DNA of 64,000 bases from Planctomyces sp. SH-PL14 (GTDB lineage: Bacteria > Planctomycetota > Planctomycetia > Planctomycetales > Planctomycetaceae). How positions within the stretch are numbered: position 1 is the stretch's first letter; each line of letters opens with the position of its first letter. Location: assembly GCF_001610835.1 (NCBI RefSeq), contig NZ_CP011270.1:4110001-4174000 (forward strand), read 5' to 3'. Positions 1 to 8,678 of the stretch are shown here, piece by piece. A program made the position numbers and the translations under genes. The notes under the pieces are model-generated. The model worked only from the letters and a program-made list of their open reading frames with translations. It did not search any database and was not told the origin of the DNA.

Positions 1-193
1 CGGCGGTCGCCTGCCGTTCGACGAGCGATCGCGGCACGCCGTGCATCGCGACCCGGTCCGTCGCCTCCGCGAACGTCGTGACCAGCCCCACGACTTCGAC
101 CTCCGGATCCTGCCGGAGGACGTGCAGCATCCACGCGCTGTCCTTGCCGCTGCTCCACGAGGCAAGCACCCGCCGGCCGGGCGAAGAACTCAC
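1..193 (-). CDS. Dph6-like PP-loop ATP-binding protein, C-terminus cut by window edge
   Basis: Only the first 64 residues lie in the window. The reading frame starts at GTG (193-191) and carries the PP-loop ATP-pyrophosphatase signature SSGKDSAWML near residues 14-23, followed by VVGLVTTF, as in the diphthine-ammonia ligase (Dph6)/adenine nucleotide alpha-hydrolase family. These enzymes adenylate a substrate before amidation; the bacterial substrate is generally unknown. The start overlaps the stop of the upstream cobalamin-binding protein gene as GTGA (190-193), so the two are probably translationally coupled in one operon. The family is clear from the P-loop; the substrate cannot be inferred. 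Confidence 0.8.
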   Translation of the reverse strand, partial: MSSSPGRRVLASWSSGKDSAWMLHVLRQDPEVEVVGLVTTFAEATDRVAMHGVPRSLVERQATA

Positions 194-1140
194 GGGGCGC
201 TCACAGTCCGGGCGTCCGCCGCTGCCGGGGCTCCGACCCGGAGCGCGGGGGTCAGGTGAGACGGGAGCGGGTGGATCTCGGGATGAAGCGTGTGGGCCAG
301 GATCTCCAGGCTGTCGACGAGCCGCGGCCCCGGGCGGCTGAAGTAGGCCGAACCGTCGACGACATAGACCTCGCCGGACCGGACGCACCGCAGCGAGGAC
401 CAGCCGGGATAAGAGGTGAGGAGCGGAACGTCCTCGAGCGTCCGGTCGACGCCGAAGCCGCAGCAGGCAATGAACAGGACCTCCGGATCGGCCGCGACGA
501 TGTCGCTCCAGGCAGTCGTCCGCGACGGCTGCCCCTCGAGCCCCACCTGCTCGACGCCCCCCGCCAGCCGGACGAGCTCCGGACTCCAATGGCCGCAGCC
601 GAACGGCGGATCGATCCACTCCAGCAGCACGACGCTCGGGCGCTGGGCAAGACCCTCGGACCGCCGCGCAACGGCCGCCACCCGCTCCTGGAGGCTCGCG
701 ACCTGCCGGGTGGCTTCGTCGGGACAGCCCGCCGCCTCGCCGACGAGCGTGATGCAGTCGAAGACCTCGCGGAGGCACATCGGCTCCAGGTTCACGACCC
801 GCGGCTGGCCGGGGAGGGCGCAAGCGGCGGCCCGGACTTCTTCGTCCGCCACGGCGCAGACGTCGCACAGCGCCTGGGTCACGATCAGGTCGGGCCGGAG
901 ACGCTCCAGCACCGGCATGTCGAGCGAATAGAGCGCCTTCTGCGTCGCCAGCCGATCCCGGACGAGCGCGTCGATCTCGCCGCTCGCCGCGTCGTGCGGG
1001 ATCAGGGTCCGGGTCACCTTGGGGAGCCCCGCCACGTCTACCGGGTAGTCGCACTCGTGTGTCACGCCGACGAGCTGCTCCCGCAGGCCGAGCAGGCAGA
1101 CGATCTCGGTGGCGCTCGGAAGGAGAGAGACGATCCGCAT
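190..1140 (-). CDS. Cobalamin-binding, BtuF-like helical-backbone metal receptor protein
   Basis: A 316-residue protein opening with MRIVSLLPSATEI and then THECDYP, typical of the BtuF-like cobalamin-binding branch of the periplasmic binding protein fold. Related proteins bind corrinoids for BtuCD-type ABC import. No signal peptide is visible, because the first strand of the fold begins at residue 1. This matches a common cytoplasmic-looking subgroup that lacks adjacent permease genes, so transport is not proven. The ATG at 1140-1138 opens the first beta strand directly. The stop overlaps the start of the downstream PP-loop gene (GTGA). No btuC or btuD is nearby. Confidence 0.85.
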   Translation of the reverse strand: MRIVSLLPSATEIVCLLGLREQLVGVTHECDYPVDVAGLPKVTRTLIPHDAASGEIDALVRDRLATQKALYSLDMPVLERLRPDLIVTQALCDVCAVADEEVRAAACALPGQPRVVNLEPMCLREVFDCITLVGEAAGCPDEATRQVASLQERVAAVARRSEGLAQRPSVVLLEWIDPPFGCGHWSPELVRLAGGVEQVGLEGQPSRTTAWSDIVAADPEVLFIACCGFGVDRTLEDVPLLTSYPGWSSLRCVRSGEVYVVDGSAYFSRPGPRLVDSLEILAHTLHPEIHPLPSHLTPALRVGAPAAADARTVSAP

Positions 1141-1214
1141 GGCGAAGAGGCAACGGCTGGATTCGGACGTGCGATCGCCGGCGGTCCGCCGGACGCTGTC
1201 AGAACAACAGGGAA

Positions 1215-1823
1215 TCAGGCGGCCGCAGGAGCGGCGGCGGCGGACGGCAGGGGACGGAGGACGGGAAAGCGTCCTTCGGCCAGCGACAACGCTCCGAAGA
1301 GCAGGCCGCTGAAGAACAGGTCCCCGGCGATCGTGTTCACGAAGTCCGGCAGACCGCGGAGATAACAGGTCGCGAGTCCGGCGGCAGTCGGCTCATAGAA
1401 CGCCAGCCACGTCGCGAAGTTCGTGACGACGAAGAAGACCACCGAGCCGATCAGCGTCCCCCCGGCGATCCGGACGGGACCGGGCTTCGCTCCCAGACGC
1501 CGTCCGAGCCAGACGTTGAACAGGAAGCAGGCGTAGACCGGCAGCATCAGGAAGTGCAGGCCGACGAACAGGTCGCTGACGAACAACGCCGTCAGCGTGA
1601 CCCCGAGCGCGGCGACCGGCGAAGCGAGCGTGGCGCCGCCGAAGAGCGCCACGGCTCCGATCGGCGTGACGTTCCGCGGATGCGGCAGGAGCCGGACGGC
1701 GACCGTCACGATCACGAGGACCGTCAGAAACGCGAACCGCTGCCAGTTCGGTCCCTCGGCGCGGGTCGGGGCCGAAACCGGGACAGAGGTGTCGGAACGG
1801 AGAGAGGAGACGTCGGAGCTCAT
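1215..1823 (-). CDS. DUF6580-family integral membrane protein
   Basis: From the ATG at 1823 the protein has 202 residues (MSSDVSSL). It has about five hydrophobic segments (FAFLTVLVIVTVAVRLL, an Ala/Val-rich pair, LPVYACFLFNVWLG, IGSVVFFVVTNF) and a PHPRNVTPIGAVALFGGA stretch characteristic of DUF6580, a family of small membrane proteins of unknown function that resemble S-components of vitamin transporters. The frame extends upstream to 2000, but that part is Pro/Arg-rich and low in hydrophobicity, so the internal ATG is preferred. It lies 74 bases upstream of the cobalamin-binding protein gene on the same strand. A role in vitamin uptake with that neighbour is conjecture. Confidence 0.75.
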   Translation of the reverse strand: MSSDVSSLRSDTSVPVSAPTRAEGPNWQRFAFLTVLVIVTVAVRLLPHPRNVTPIGAVALFGGATLASPVAALGVTLTALFVSDLFVGLHFLMLPVYACFLFNVWLGRRLGAKPGPVRIAGGTLIGSVVFFVVTNFATWLAFYEPTAAGLATCYLRGLPDFVNTIAGDLFFSGLLFGALSLAEGRFPVLRPLPSAAAAPAAA

Positions 1824-1988
1824 GGGCGAACGGGCAGGGTGAGCCGGACCGGAACCGGTCGAAACAGGACGGACCGAACAGTACGGCATCCGGAACGGCC
1901 ACGCCACCGGGATCGGAGTGGAGGGGGCACGGAAAGGGGGCGGTTGCAGGATTCGAGGCCGGGTGCGAGAGTGGCGTCCTAACCGCCC

Positions 1989-2050
1989 CTGTCGCACCAC
2001 ACTGTTGCATCAAGCTGTCACACCACACCGTCGCATCAAACTGTCGCCCC
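1989..2050. repeat. 26-base tandem repeat, 2.4 copies
   Basis: CTGTCGCACCACACTGTTGC-type units begin at 1989 and 2015, and a partial third at 2041. Copies 1 and 2 match at about 22 of 26 positions. The array lies between the divergent DUF6580 and serine hydrolase genes and ends about 20 bases before the hydrolase start, so it overlaps the likely promoter/leader region. Confidence 0.7.
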
Positions 2051-2068
2051 GCGCTCTCCGAGGTTGAT

Positions 2069-3670
2069 ATGCACGCCAGTCGTCGAGACTTCCTGAAGCA
2101 GTTCGGCCTGACCGCAACATCAATGGCCCTGGCCGGGATGCCCCTGCAGCTCTGGGGTGAGGAACGCGCGGTCGCCGGTCTGCTCCCCCGCTCGCAGCCC
2201 GAAGCGCAGGGGATCCAGTCGGCGGCTCTCCTGGCCTTTGTGAAGGCGATCGAAGCCGGGAAGCACAATCTCCACAGCGTCATGGTCGTGCGGCACGGAC
2301 ATGTCGTGGCTGAGGGGTGGTGGGCTCCCTATGCGCCGCAGCTCCGGCACACGCTGTACTCGCTGAGCAAGAGCTTCTGCTCGACGGCGGTCGGACTCGC
2401 CGCGGACGAGGGGAAGCTGCGGCTTGACGACAAGGTGACCTCCTTCTTCCCGAAGGAGCTCCCCGAGTCGGTCAGCCCGAACCTGGCGGCGATGCAGGTC
2501 AAGCACCTGCTCATGATGGGCTCCGGACACTCGGACGACTGTCTCTTCAGCGGCGGCTATTCCGTGGCGGCGAAGGACTGGGTCCGCTCGGCCCTCTCGC
2601 GGAAGGTCGATCACGAGCCGGGGACCTTCTTCCGATACAACAGCGGCGCCACGTTCCTGCTCTCGGCCATCGTCGAGACCGTGACCGGCGAACACCTCAT
2701 CGACTACCTGAAGCCGCGGCTCTTCGCTCCGCTGGGGATCGAAGGGGCGGACTGGGAGACGAGCCCGACCGGGATCGCGACGGGGGGCTGGGGACTGCGG
2801 GTCCGGACGGAGGACATCGCCCGCTTCGGTCAGCTCTATCTCCAGAAGGGGATGTGGGACGGCAAGCGGCTGCTGTCGGAAGCCTGGGTCGGCGAGGCGA
2901 CGAGCCGGCAGATCGACAACGCCATGGGCCAGGACGACGCCAAGAAGAACACGAGCGACTGGGCGCAGGGATACGGCTATCAGTTCTGGCGGTGCCGGAA
3001 CGACGGCTACCGCGGCGACGGGGCGTTCGGCCAGTTCTGCGTCGTCCTGCCGGAGCAGGACGCGGTCGTAGCGATCACGAGCGAAACGGGGGACATGCAG
3101 GGTGTCCTCAATCTGTTCTGGGAGCACGTTCTGCCGGCCATGAAGTCCGCGCCGCTCGCCGCCGACGCTTCGTCGGCCGGGGCGCTGGCGGACAAGATGA
3201 AGTCGCTCGCTCTCCCGCTGCCCCCGGGGGAGAAGACCTCCCCGACCGCCGCGGCGGTGAGCGGCAAGTCGTTCGCGATCGCCGACAACCCGCTCGGGAT
3301 CTCGAAGGTCTCGCTCAACTTTGAAGATGGCCGGTGCCGGTTCGCGATGACGGATGGCCAGGGTGAGCACAGGATCGACTGCGGCCTCGGCCAGTGGGCG
3401 CTGGGCCAGACCGACCTCCCGACGGTCCCGCTCAAGCTCGTCCCGACTGCGGTCCCGGGCGAGACGACGTCGAAGCTCGCCGCGGCCGGCGCGTGGTCGG
3501 ACGAGAAGACGTTCGCGATGCAGTGGCGGTTTATCGAAACGGCCCACTACGACACGCTCACCTGCCGCTTCGACGGAGACGACGCGAAGTTCCAGTTCCG
3601 CCGCAGCCTCTCTGTGCTGAACCCGACGAGTATGGATTCGCGTCCGACGTTGTCGGGCCGCATCGCCTGA
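2069..3670 (+). CDS. Tat-exported serine hydrolase, class C beta-lactamase fold
   Basis: A 533-residue protein starting MHASRRDFLKQFGL, a twin-arginine signal followed by a hydrophobic stretch, so it is probably exported folded. The class C beta-lactamase/DD-peptidase core follows: nucleophile motif SLSK at about residues 98-101 within TLYSLSKSF, and a tyrosine motif YNSG near residue 190. The C-terminal 150 residues form an extra domain with no motif I recognise. Proteins of this type (EstB/6-aminohexanoate-dimer hydrolase-like) hydrolyse esters or amides; resistance to beta-lactams should not be assumed. A GAGG ribosome-binding sequence precedes the ATG. It is transcribed alone, divergent from the DUF6580 gene. 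Confidence 0.88.
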   Translation: MHASRRDFLKQFGLTATSMALAGMPLQLWGEERAVAGLLPRSQPEAQGIQSAALLAFVKAIEAGKHNLHSVMVVRHGHVVAEGWWAPYAPQLRHTLYSLSKSFCSTAVGLAADEGKLRLDDKVTSFFPKELPESVSPNLAAMQVKHLLMMGSGHSDDCLFSGGYSVAAKDWVRSALSRKVDHEPGTFFRYNSGATFLLSAIVETVTGEHLIDYLKPRLFAPLGIEGADWETSPTGIATGGWGLRVRTEDIARFGQLYLQKGMWDGKRLLSEAWVGEATSRQIDNAMGQDDAKKNTSDWAQGYGYQFWRCRNDGYRGDGAFGQFCVVLPEQDAVVAITSETGDMQGVLNLFWEHVLPAMKSAPLAADASSAGALADKMKSLALPLPPGEKTSPTAAAVSGKSFAIADNPLGISKVSLNFEDGRCRFAMTDGQGEHRIDCGLGQWALGQTDLPTVPLKLVPTAVPGETTSKLAAAGAWSDEKTFAMQWRFIETAHYDTLTCRFDGDDAKFQFRRSLSVLNPTSMDSRPTLSGRIA

Positions 3671-3769
3671 GAAGCCGCGCCGCCCGCCTCAAGGTCCTGC
3701 TCTTCCCACGCTCGAACCGGGCTCTCTCCGGCCCGTGTCGACGCGCCCGATCCCGTCGTGCAGCAGCCA

Positions 3770-3975
3770 TGACGGGCGTCCCTTTGTGGTACCGGCGGTG
3801 ACGACTCAATGCTCGCTTTGCAGTCCCCGCGGGTTGGTGAGGGGGCATCCGGCACGGGGGCCGCGCTTGGATACTCACTCCTTCAGACATCTCTCGACGG
3901 CCAGGCCTCCGGCGGGCAAGAGGGGCGTTGCCCCCCTTGCATCCCCCCACCAGGGTGCCCCTGGACCCGGTTGGG
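3770..3975 (-). repeat. Intergenic structured element, copy R1 (truncated)
   Basis: Truncated copy of the nine-member family. Orientation is called + when the CCGGGTCCAGG end (A end) comes first; here it is reversed. It retains the A end, the left hairpin (GCAAGAGGGGCGTTGCCCCC type), the GCCGGAGGCCTGGCC box and the GAGAGATGTCTGAAGGAG block. It lacks the outer B half (right hairpin and GTTGGGTTTGAGCTATGG). The A end stops about 3 bases from the stop codon of the DUF885 gene. It fills the gap between two convergent genes; 3671-3769 shows nothing recognisable. Confidence 0.9.
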
Positions 3976-3977
3976 GC

Positions 3978-5768
3978 TTACTTCGTGGGGATTGGTTCGT
4001 TCAGCATGAGGGCCTTCACGTACTTCGCCGGCGGTGAACCGAACGAGACCACCTTGTCGTGATACGCCTTCACCCGGAACTTCTCACCCTGCGCCGCTTC
4101 AGCCGCCTTCCGCAAATCGCGGTGCTCCTGATAACCCACAAAATACGTCGACAACTGACACGACGTCAGCTGCGCCCGAACCCACTTCCCCGCCGCCTCC
4201 CGCTCCTCTTGGAACGTGTCCCGCGTCATCAGCCGCATCGCCTCCTCACGCGTGATCCCGTCCACATGCAGCCGCTGGTCCAGAATCGCATTGGCAATCG
4301 CCCGCAGATTCCACTTCAGCGTCACCAGCCGCATCAGCGGGTCCTCCTTGAGAAATCCCTCCTCCGACATCATCTGCTCGGTGTAACAGGCCCACCCTTC
4401 AACGAACGACCCCGACGACAACAGCGACCGCAGCCGCGACGGGTTCCGGTTCGACACCGCAATCTGGACAAAGTGCCCCGGCATCGCCTCGTGCACCGTC
4501 AGGTTATGAATCGACCGGATGTTGTACTCGCGCAGGAACGAGCGGCACTGCTCGTCGGTCCAGTCCTCCGGCAGCGGAGCGACGGCATAAAACGTCTTCT
4601 GCCCGACTTCGAGCGCCCCCGGCGAATCGCAGTAGGCGACCGACACCCCCCGCTGGAACTCCGGCATAATGATGATCCGCAGCGGGTCGGGCGGGATCGT
4701 CATCAGGTCACGTTCCTTCACGAACCGCGTCGTGATGTCGAGCGACGTCTCCGCCGCCTCGACCACCTTGTCCCGTGGCGGAACATCCGCCGCCGCGAGC
4801 GCGATTCCCTGCTCGATGATCCGCTGCTCGTCGTCCGGAGTCGGCGACTCGGGAAGCTGGAAACTCTTGTCGCGGGCCGCCAGCGCCTGACCGGCGAGTC
4901 GGTACATCTCCCGGCGGACCCGCTGCAGCTCAAACTCCGCCCGCTCCCGGATCTCCTGCCGGCTCAGCGACGAATCGAGCGTGCGGGCCAGCTTCTCATC
5001 GAACAGCTTCAGGCCGATCCGGGCATTCCCGCGGGCCTTCGGAACGAGCTCCTTTTCGAGCCAGGTCTGGTGCTCTTCAACACCTTCGGTGGCGGTCACG
5101 ATCGCCTGCTCCAGCCGCTTGCGATCCGCTTCGGGGAGCGAGGCCATCGCGGGCCGGACCAGTTCTTTGATCGTGCTCAGGACGCCGCGGTTCTGCTTCA
5201 CCGCCGTCTCGGCGTGGATCGGCGGGACCTTCTCCGGGATCAGCGTCTCGCGGACCTGCCGGTAGAGCCGCGGCAGGGCTTCCAGGCGGGCGGTCACGCC
5301 GGCCAGCCGCTCGTTGACCGGCGCATAATCGCGGGCCATGAGGCTGTAGACCGCACCCCCGGCGATCTGGGTGTAAACGGTGGGGTTCCATTCCCATTCG
5401 CGGAGCTCAGTCAGGAACCACAGGTCGTTCCGGAGCTTGCGGGTCAGGAGTGTCAGGTCGACCTGGTTGTCGCGGCTGAGCTGGGCGGGGTCGACCGCCT
5501 CGAGGGTCCGGATCCAGCGCTCGTAGAACTCCCGTTCCCGGCGGCGGGCCTCCTCGCTGACCTCGTCGAGCTGGCGGTCAAAGCGGTGGTCCCCCAGGCC
5601 GGTCGCCCCGACCGGCGAGAGGGCGGGGTATTCGTCGAGGAACTGCTTCGACAACTCGGCAAACCGCGGATCCATGGGAGCGGCCTGGGGCTGGGCGTGG
5701 AGGAGAGTAGGGGGCACGGCGGCGAGAAAGCAGACCGCCGCCAGAAGACATCGAAGACCTGAGAACAT
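3978..5768 (-). CDS. DUF885 family exported metallopeptidase-like protein
   Basis: A 596-residue protein with an N-terminal signal peptide (MFSGLRCLLAAVCFLAAVPP, cleavage probably after LLHAQ) and the DUF885 domain over nearly its whole length. The zinc-site motif HEAMPGH lies near residue 425, with further conserved segments SFVEGWACYTEQMM and YNIRSIHNLTVHE. DUF885 proteins are thermolysin-like (gluzincin) peptidases of mostly unknown substrate, exported in planctomycetes. It is monocistronic and convergent with the serine hydrolase. Its stop codon abuts element R1. Confidence 0.9.
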   Translation of the reverse strand: MFSGLRCLLAAVCFLAAVPPTLLHAQPQAAPMDPRFAELSKQFLDEYPALSPVGATGLGDHRFDRQLDEVSEEARRREREFYERWIRTLEAVDPAQLSRDNQVDLTLLTRKLRNDLWFLTELREWEWNPTVYTQIAGGAVYSLMARDYAPVNERLAGVTARLEALPRLYRQVRETLIPEKVPPIHAETAVKQNRGVLSTIKELVRPAMASLPEADRKRLEQAIVTATEGVEEHQTWLEKELVPKARGNARIGLKLFDEKLARTLDSSLSRQEIRERAEFELQRVRREMYRLAGQALAARDKSFQLPESPTPDDEQRIIEQGIALAAADVPPRDKVVEAAETSLDITTRFVKERDLMTIPPDPLRIIIMPEFQRGVSVAYCDSPGALEVGQKTFYAVAPLPEDWTDEQCRSFLREYNIRSIHNLTVHEAMPGHFVQIAVSNRNPSRLRSLLSSGSFVEGWACYTEQMMSEEGFLKEDPLMRLVTLKWNLRAIANAILDQRLHVDGITREEAMRLMTRDTFQEEREAAGKWVRAQLTSCQLSTYFVGYQEHRDLRKAAEAAQGEKFRVKAYHDKVVSFGSPPAKYVKALMLNEPIPTK

Positions 5769-6018
5769 CGAGTCGCTTCCGTGTTCGAGGCGTGCGCAAG
5801 CCGGAGCGGAACTCCGGGACGGGACCGCATGTTAGTCCGTTCGCGATGCGGGCGGAGGGCTGGGGCGAGCGAAATCGCTCACTGGGCGGTTTTCGCGCCG
5901 CTTCCCGCGGTTGGAATTCGTCTTGCCCAATTCCGGCGATTGGCAGATAACGCCGGTTGTCCGCCCGGGACGGAACGGTCCGTCCTTGCGCAGCGGACGA
6001 TCGGCATGGAGGCCGAGC

Positions 6019-6660
6019 ATGCGGCGCATCGGACGCTATCTGTTTATCTTCGGCTACCTGGCGGTTCTGGGGTTCGGGCTGGCCCGGCATACCCTCGGGC
6101 ACCGCGCGCACGATCACGTGGGCATGTACTTCATCGTCTGGGACATGTACTGCGGCTGGACCGCCTGGGAAACGCGGAACCACATCGTCGGCCAGGGTGA
6201 GAGCGGAGAGTGGTACGACCTCGCTCCGCCGTGGGGGGAGATGGTCCCCTTCGGATCGGCCCACCGCCGGGACTATGACGTCTTCCATCTCCACTCGGGC
6301 AAGATCGCCCGCATGACGCTGGAGAACACCGATCACGAGCCGATCCACCGGATCATGGTGGTCGAAGAGGCGTGGCCCAAGCGCTATAACCTGCCCGACG
6401 AAGTCTGGAAGCGGCGGACCCCCGATCCCAAGATCCCCCATTCTTACTACCACATCGTTGCCACCTACGGGCTGGACGGGGTGATGGAAGCGAAGCACGC
6501 CGGCTGGACGAACGTGCTGGCTCACAACGCGCTGGTCAACAACCCGCGGCTGCGGGACGAGATTGCCCGCGCCAAGCCGTTCCTGACGATCGAGAACCTG
6601 ACCGGAAGCCAGCGGGCCATCCAGCAGACGTCGTTTCAGGAACCCGCGCCGTTCCGCTGA
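6019..6660 (+). CDS. Hypothetical membrane-anchored protein upstream of HTTM gene
   Basis: From the ATG at 6019, preceded by GGAGG 6 bases upstream, the protein is 213 residues long. It has one N-terminal hydrophobic segment (RRIGRYLFIFGYLAVLGFGL) followed by a soluble domain rich in Trp, Tyr and His (MYFIVWDMYCGWTAWETRN, EMVPFGSAHRRDYDVFH). I do not recognise a named domain. The same frame is open 36 codons further upstream but has no better start. It lies 87 bases upstream of the HTTM protein gene on the same strand, and the spacing suggests co-transcription. A role beside the HTTM protein is inferred only from position. Confidence 0.78.
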   Translation: MRRIGRYLFIFGYLAVLGFGLARHTLGHRAHDHVGMYFIVWDMYCGWTAWETRNHIVGQGESGEWYDLAPPWGEMVPFGSAHRRDYDVFHLHSGKIARMTLENTDHEPIHRIMVVEEAWPKRYNLPDEVWKRRTPDPKIPHSYYHIVATYGLDGVMEAKHAGWTNVLAHNALVNNPRLRDEIARAKPFLTIENLTGSQRAIQQTSFQEPAPFR

Positions 6661-6708
6661 GCGTAGCGATCGGCTCGCGGCCGTCGGCAAGAGGACGAGA
6701 CCGCCACG

Positions 6709-6730
6709 GATACTTGATACCAGATACTTG
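6709..6730. repeat. Short direct repeat GATACTTG x2
   Basis: GATACTTG occurs at 6709-6716 and 6723-6730 in the 87-base spacer between the two co-directional membrane-protein genes. It resembles the short-phrase repeats seen elsewhere in this window (kdpA-kdpB spacer). Function unknown. Confidence 0.5.
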
Positions 6731-6747
6731 TGACTCCCCAGACTGCC

Positions 6748-8241
6748 ATGTCCCAGCCGACCATTCTCCGCCGGTTCGACCAGTTCTTCAGCCGCGAGGA
6801 AGTTCCCTTCGGACTGGCGGTGGCGCGGATCCTGCTCCCGCTCCTCCTGCTCCTGCCGCTGGGGCCCCGGGCGTTCCACATCCGGGAGATCTACTCCAGC
6901 GACGGCGCCGCCTCGCCGATCTGGGAGAACTTCCAGCACAAGGACCTGCTCCCGATCCCCGACGGATCGATGGCGGTCGTCCTGTTTGTCCTGTACGCCG
7001 CCAGCCTCGTCACCTCATCGCTCGGCCTGTTCACGCGGCTCTCACTGATCGCGGCGACGGTCTTCAACGCCTACTTCGGTCTGCTCGACTGCCTGAGCAC
7101 GATGACGAAGTACACGATCATCTCCAGCCACGTGCTGCTGCTCCTTTCACTCTCGGACTGCGGAGCGCTCTGGTCGGTCGACGAATGGCTCCGCCGCCGC
7201 AAGGGGAAGAAGGCCGGTGTGGCGATCCCCACGCTTCCCCGCTCGTCCCCGGTCTGGCCGCGGCGACTGATCCAGCTGTTCATCGGCATCGTCTATCTGG
7301 GAGCGGCGGCGACGAAGGTCCACACGACCGGCTTCTTCAGCGGCGACCAGATGGCCTACTGGATGATGACGAACACGAACTTCTCAAATCCGGTGGGCGA
7401 ATACCTGTCGCTGTTTCCCGGGCTGGTCGTGGCGATGGCTTACGTCGCGATCTTCTGGGAGATGACCTTCCTGTTTGTCTGCTGGAAAGGGACCGCGCGG
7501 GCGTTCTCCCTGAGTGTCGGGGCGATCTTCCACGTGATGACTTACTTCACGCTCGGGCTGATTCTGTTCCCGATGCTTTACATCCCGTTCTATGCCACCT
7601 TCTTTGATGAAGAGGATTACCTGGCGGCGCGGGCGTGGCTCAGCCGGGTGGTCCCGAACGCTTACGGACGGCTCCGGGACGCGGCGATGTGGCCGTGGCG
7701 GACGCTCGACGCCGTTCGGCCGCAGTGGTTCGGTCTGCCGCATGCGGCCGCGGCGTTCGCCGTCGTGACGTCGACCTGTGCCGTCGTGGCGGTTGAGGTC
7801 GAGAAGCGGGCGGATGTGTTTGGTGTTGCCCGGGCGGAGGGACGGTTTGTTCTGGAGCCGATGTCGGTCCAGCAGACGGAGCGGGTGCTGCGGAATGACC
7901 AGGGGATTCGCCCGGTCGATGCCGTGGCCGGGTTTGATATCGGGTCGGAGCGGTTTGGTGAGACGTTGATTGACCGCCGCGCAACGTTCCGCGCGGGGGA
8001 AACGGCGATCGTGCAGTGCAGCCTGGAGCCGCCGCATCATGACTTGTGGGTCGAGATCGACATGCACGACGCGGACGACCACATCGTGGCCCGGGACGGA
8101 GTGATCATTGCCCGTGAGAATCTTCGCGGGAGTATCGGCTACAAGTTTGATGGCCGGTTCCCGCCGGGCGCGTACTTTTTTGTTCTCAAGATTGATGGCC
8201 GCGAGATCACTCGCCGCGAAGTGACGCTCAAGGCGGAATAG
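6748..8241 (+). CDS. HTTM domain membrane protein (gamma-carboxylase-like)
   Basis: A 497-residue protein from the ATG at 6748 (a GTG at 6730 is an in-frame alternative). At least six hydrophobic helices span about residues 25-360 (LAVARILLPLLLLLPLG, VVLFVLYAASLVTSSLGLF, LIQLFIGIVYLGAAATKV, FHVMTYFTLGLILFPML). The pattern IQLFIGIVYLGAAATKVH...W is that of the HTTM superfamily, membrane proteins sharing the fold of vitamin K-dependent gamma-glutamyl carboxylase. The C-terminal 130 residues are soluble and beta-rich. HTTM proteins are common in planctomycetes without assigned substrates, so carboxylase activity is not implied. Element R2 begins 15 bases after the stop. Confidence 0.82.
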   Translation: MSQPTILRRFDQFFSREEVPFGLAVARILLPLLLLLPLGPRAFHIREIYSSDGAASPIWENFQHKDLLPIPDGSMAVVLFVLYAASLVTSSLGLFTRLSLIAATVFNAYFGLLDCLSTMTKYTIISSHVLLLLSLSDCGALWSVDEWLRRRKGKKAGVAIPTLPRSSPVWPRRLIQLFIGIVYLGAAATKVHTTGFFSGDQMAYWMMTNTNFSNPVGEYLSLFPGLVVAMAYVAIFWEMTFLFVCWKGTARAFSLSVGAIFHVMTYFTLGLILFPMLYIPFYATFFDEEDYLAARAWLSRVVPNAYGRLRDAAMWPWRTLDAVRPQWFGLPHAAAAFAVVTSTCAVVAVEVEKRADVFGVARAEGRFVLEPMSVQQTERVLRNDQGIRPVDAVAGFDIGSERFGETLIDRRATFRAGETAIVQCSLEPPHHDLWVEIDMHDADDHIVARDGVIIARENLRGSIGYKFDGRFPPGAYFFVLKIDGREITRREVTLKAE

Positions 8242-8255
8242 CCTCATCAGCTTAA

Positions 8256-8580
8256 CCGGGTCCAGGGGCCCCCTGGTGGGGGATGCAAGGGGGCAACGCC
8301 CTCTTGCCCGCCGGAGGCCTGGCCGTCGAGAGATGTCTGAAGGAGTGCGTATTCAGGCGCGGACACCGTGCCGTATGCCCCTTCACCAACCCGCGGGGAT
8401 TCCGGGGCGAGCTTTGAGTTCTCAACGCCGGTTCCACAAAGCGGGCGTCCGTTGTGTCCCACGGTTCCACATGGAAGTGCCTCCGGCGGCAAGGGGGCGA
8501 GGCCCCCTTGACCCCAGGCTGCCGTCGTACGTTGGGTTTGAGCTACCAGCACTGTCCCGGCAAGGACGGTGTTTGACTTG
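8256..8580 (+). repeat. Intergenic structured element, copy R2
   Basis: Full-length copy with the A end first, 15 bases after the HTTM stop codon. The left hairpin is GCAAGGGGGCAACGCCCTCTTGC-like, followed by the CCGCCGGAGGCCTGGCC box and GAGAGATGTCTGAAGGAG. The right hairpin is CAAGGGGGC-GAG-GCCCCCTTG at 8490-8510, followed by ACCCCAGGCTGCCG and TTGGGTTTGAGCTA. Its B end lies about 100 bases before the kinase start. The rest of the gap (8581-8678) shows no other feature. Confidence 0.92.
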
Positions 8581-8678
8581 TTGACGGGACCGGAGTCGTT
8601 CCTGAGCGTATAGTTGAGGGGAATCGATCTTACTCTCCCTGCCGGCGAATCGGCGGTCCCGACCTCTTCCCGCCCCCC

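Noticed and set aside
2120-3547. Long minus-strand frame inside the serine hydrolase gene, and similar long antisense frames in the DUF885, tkt, WD40, SulP and PSD1 genes
   Set aside because: All are antisense to clear genes with domain motifs. High GC keeps the opposite frames open, and their composition is Arg/Pro/Gly-rich.
2069-3670. Interpretation of the serine hydrolase as an antibiotic-resistance beta-lactamase
   Set aside because: Only the class C fold and SxxK/YxN motifs are visible. Esterases and peptidases share them, and the Tat signal plus extra C-terminal domain do not indicate resistance.
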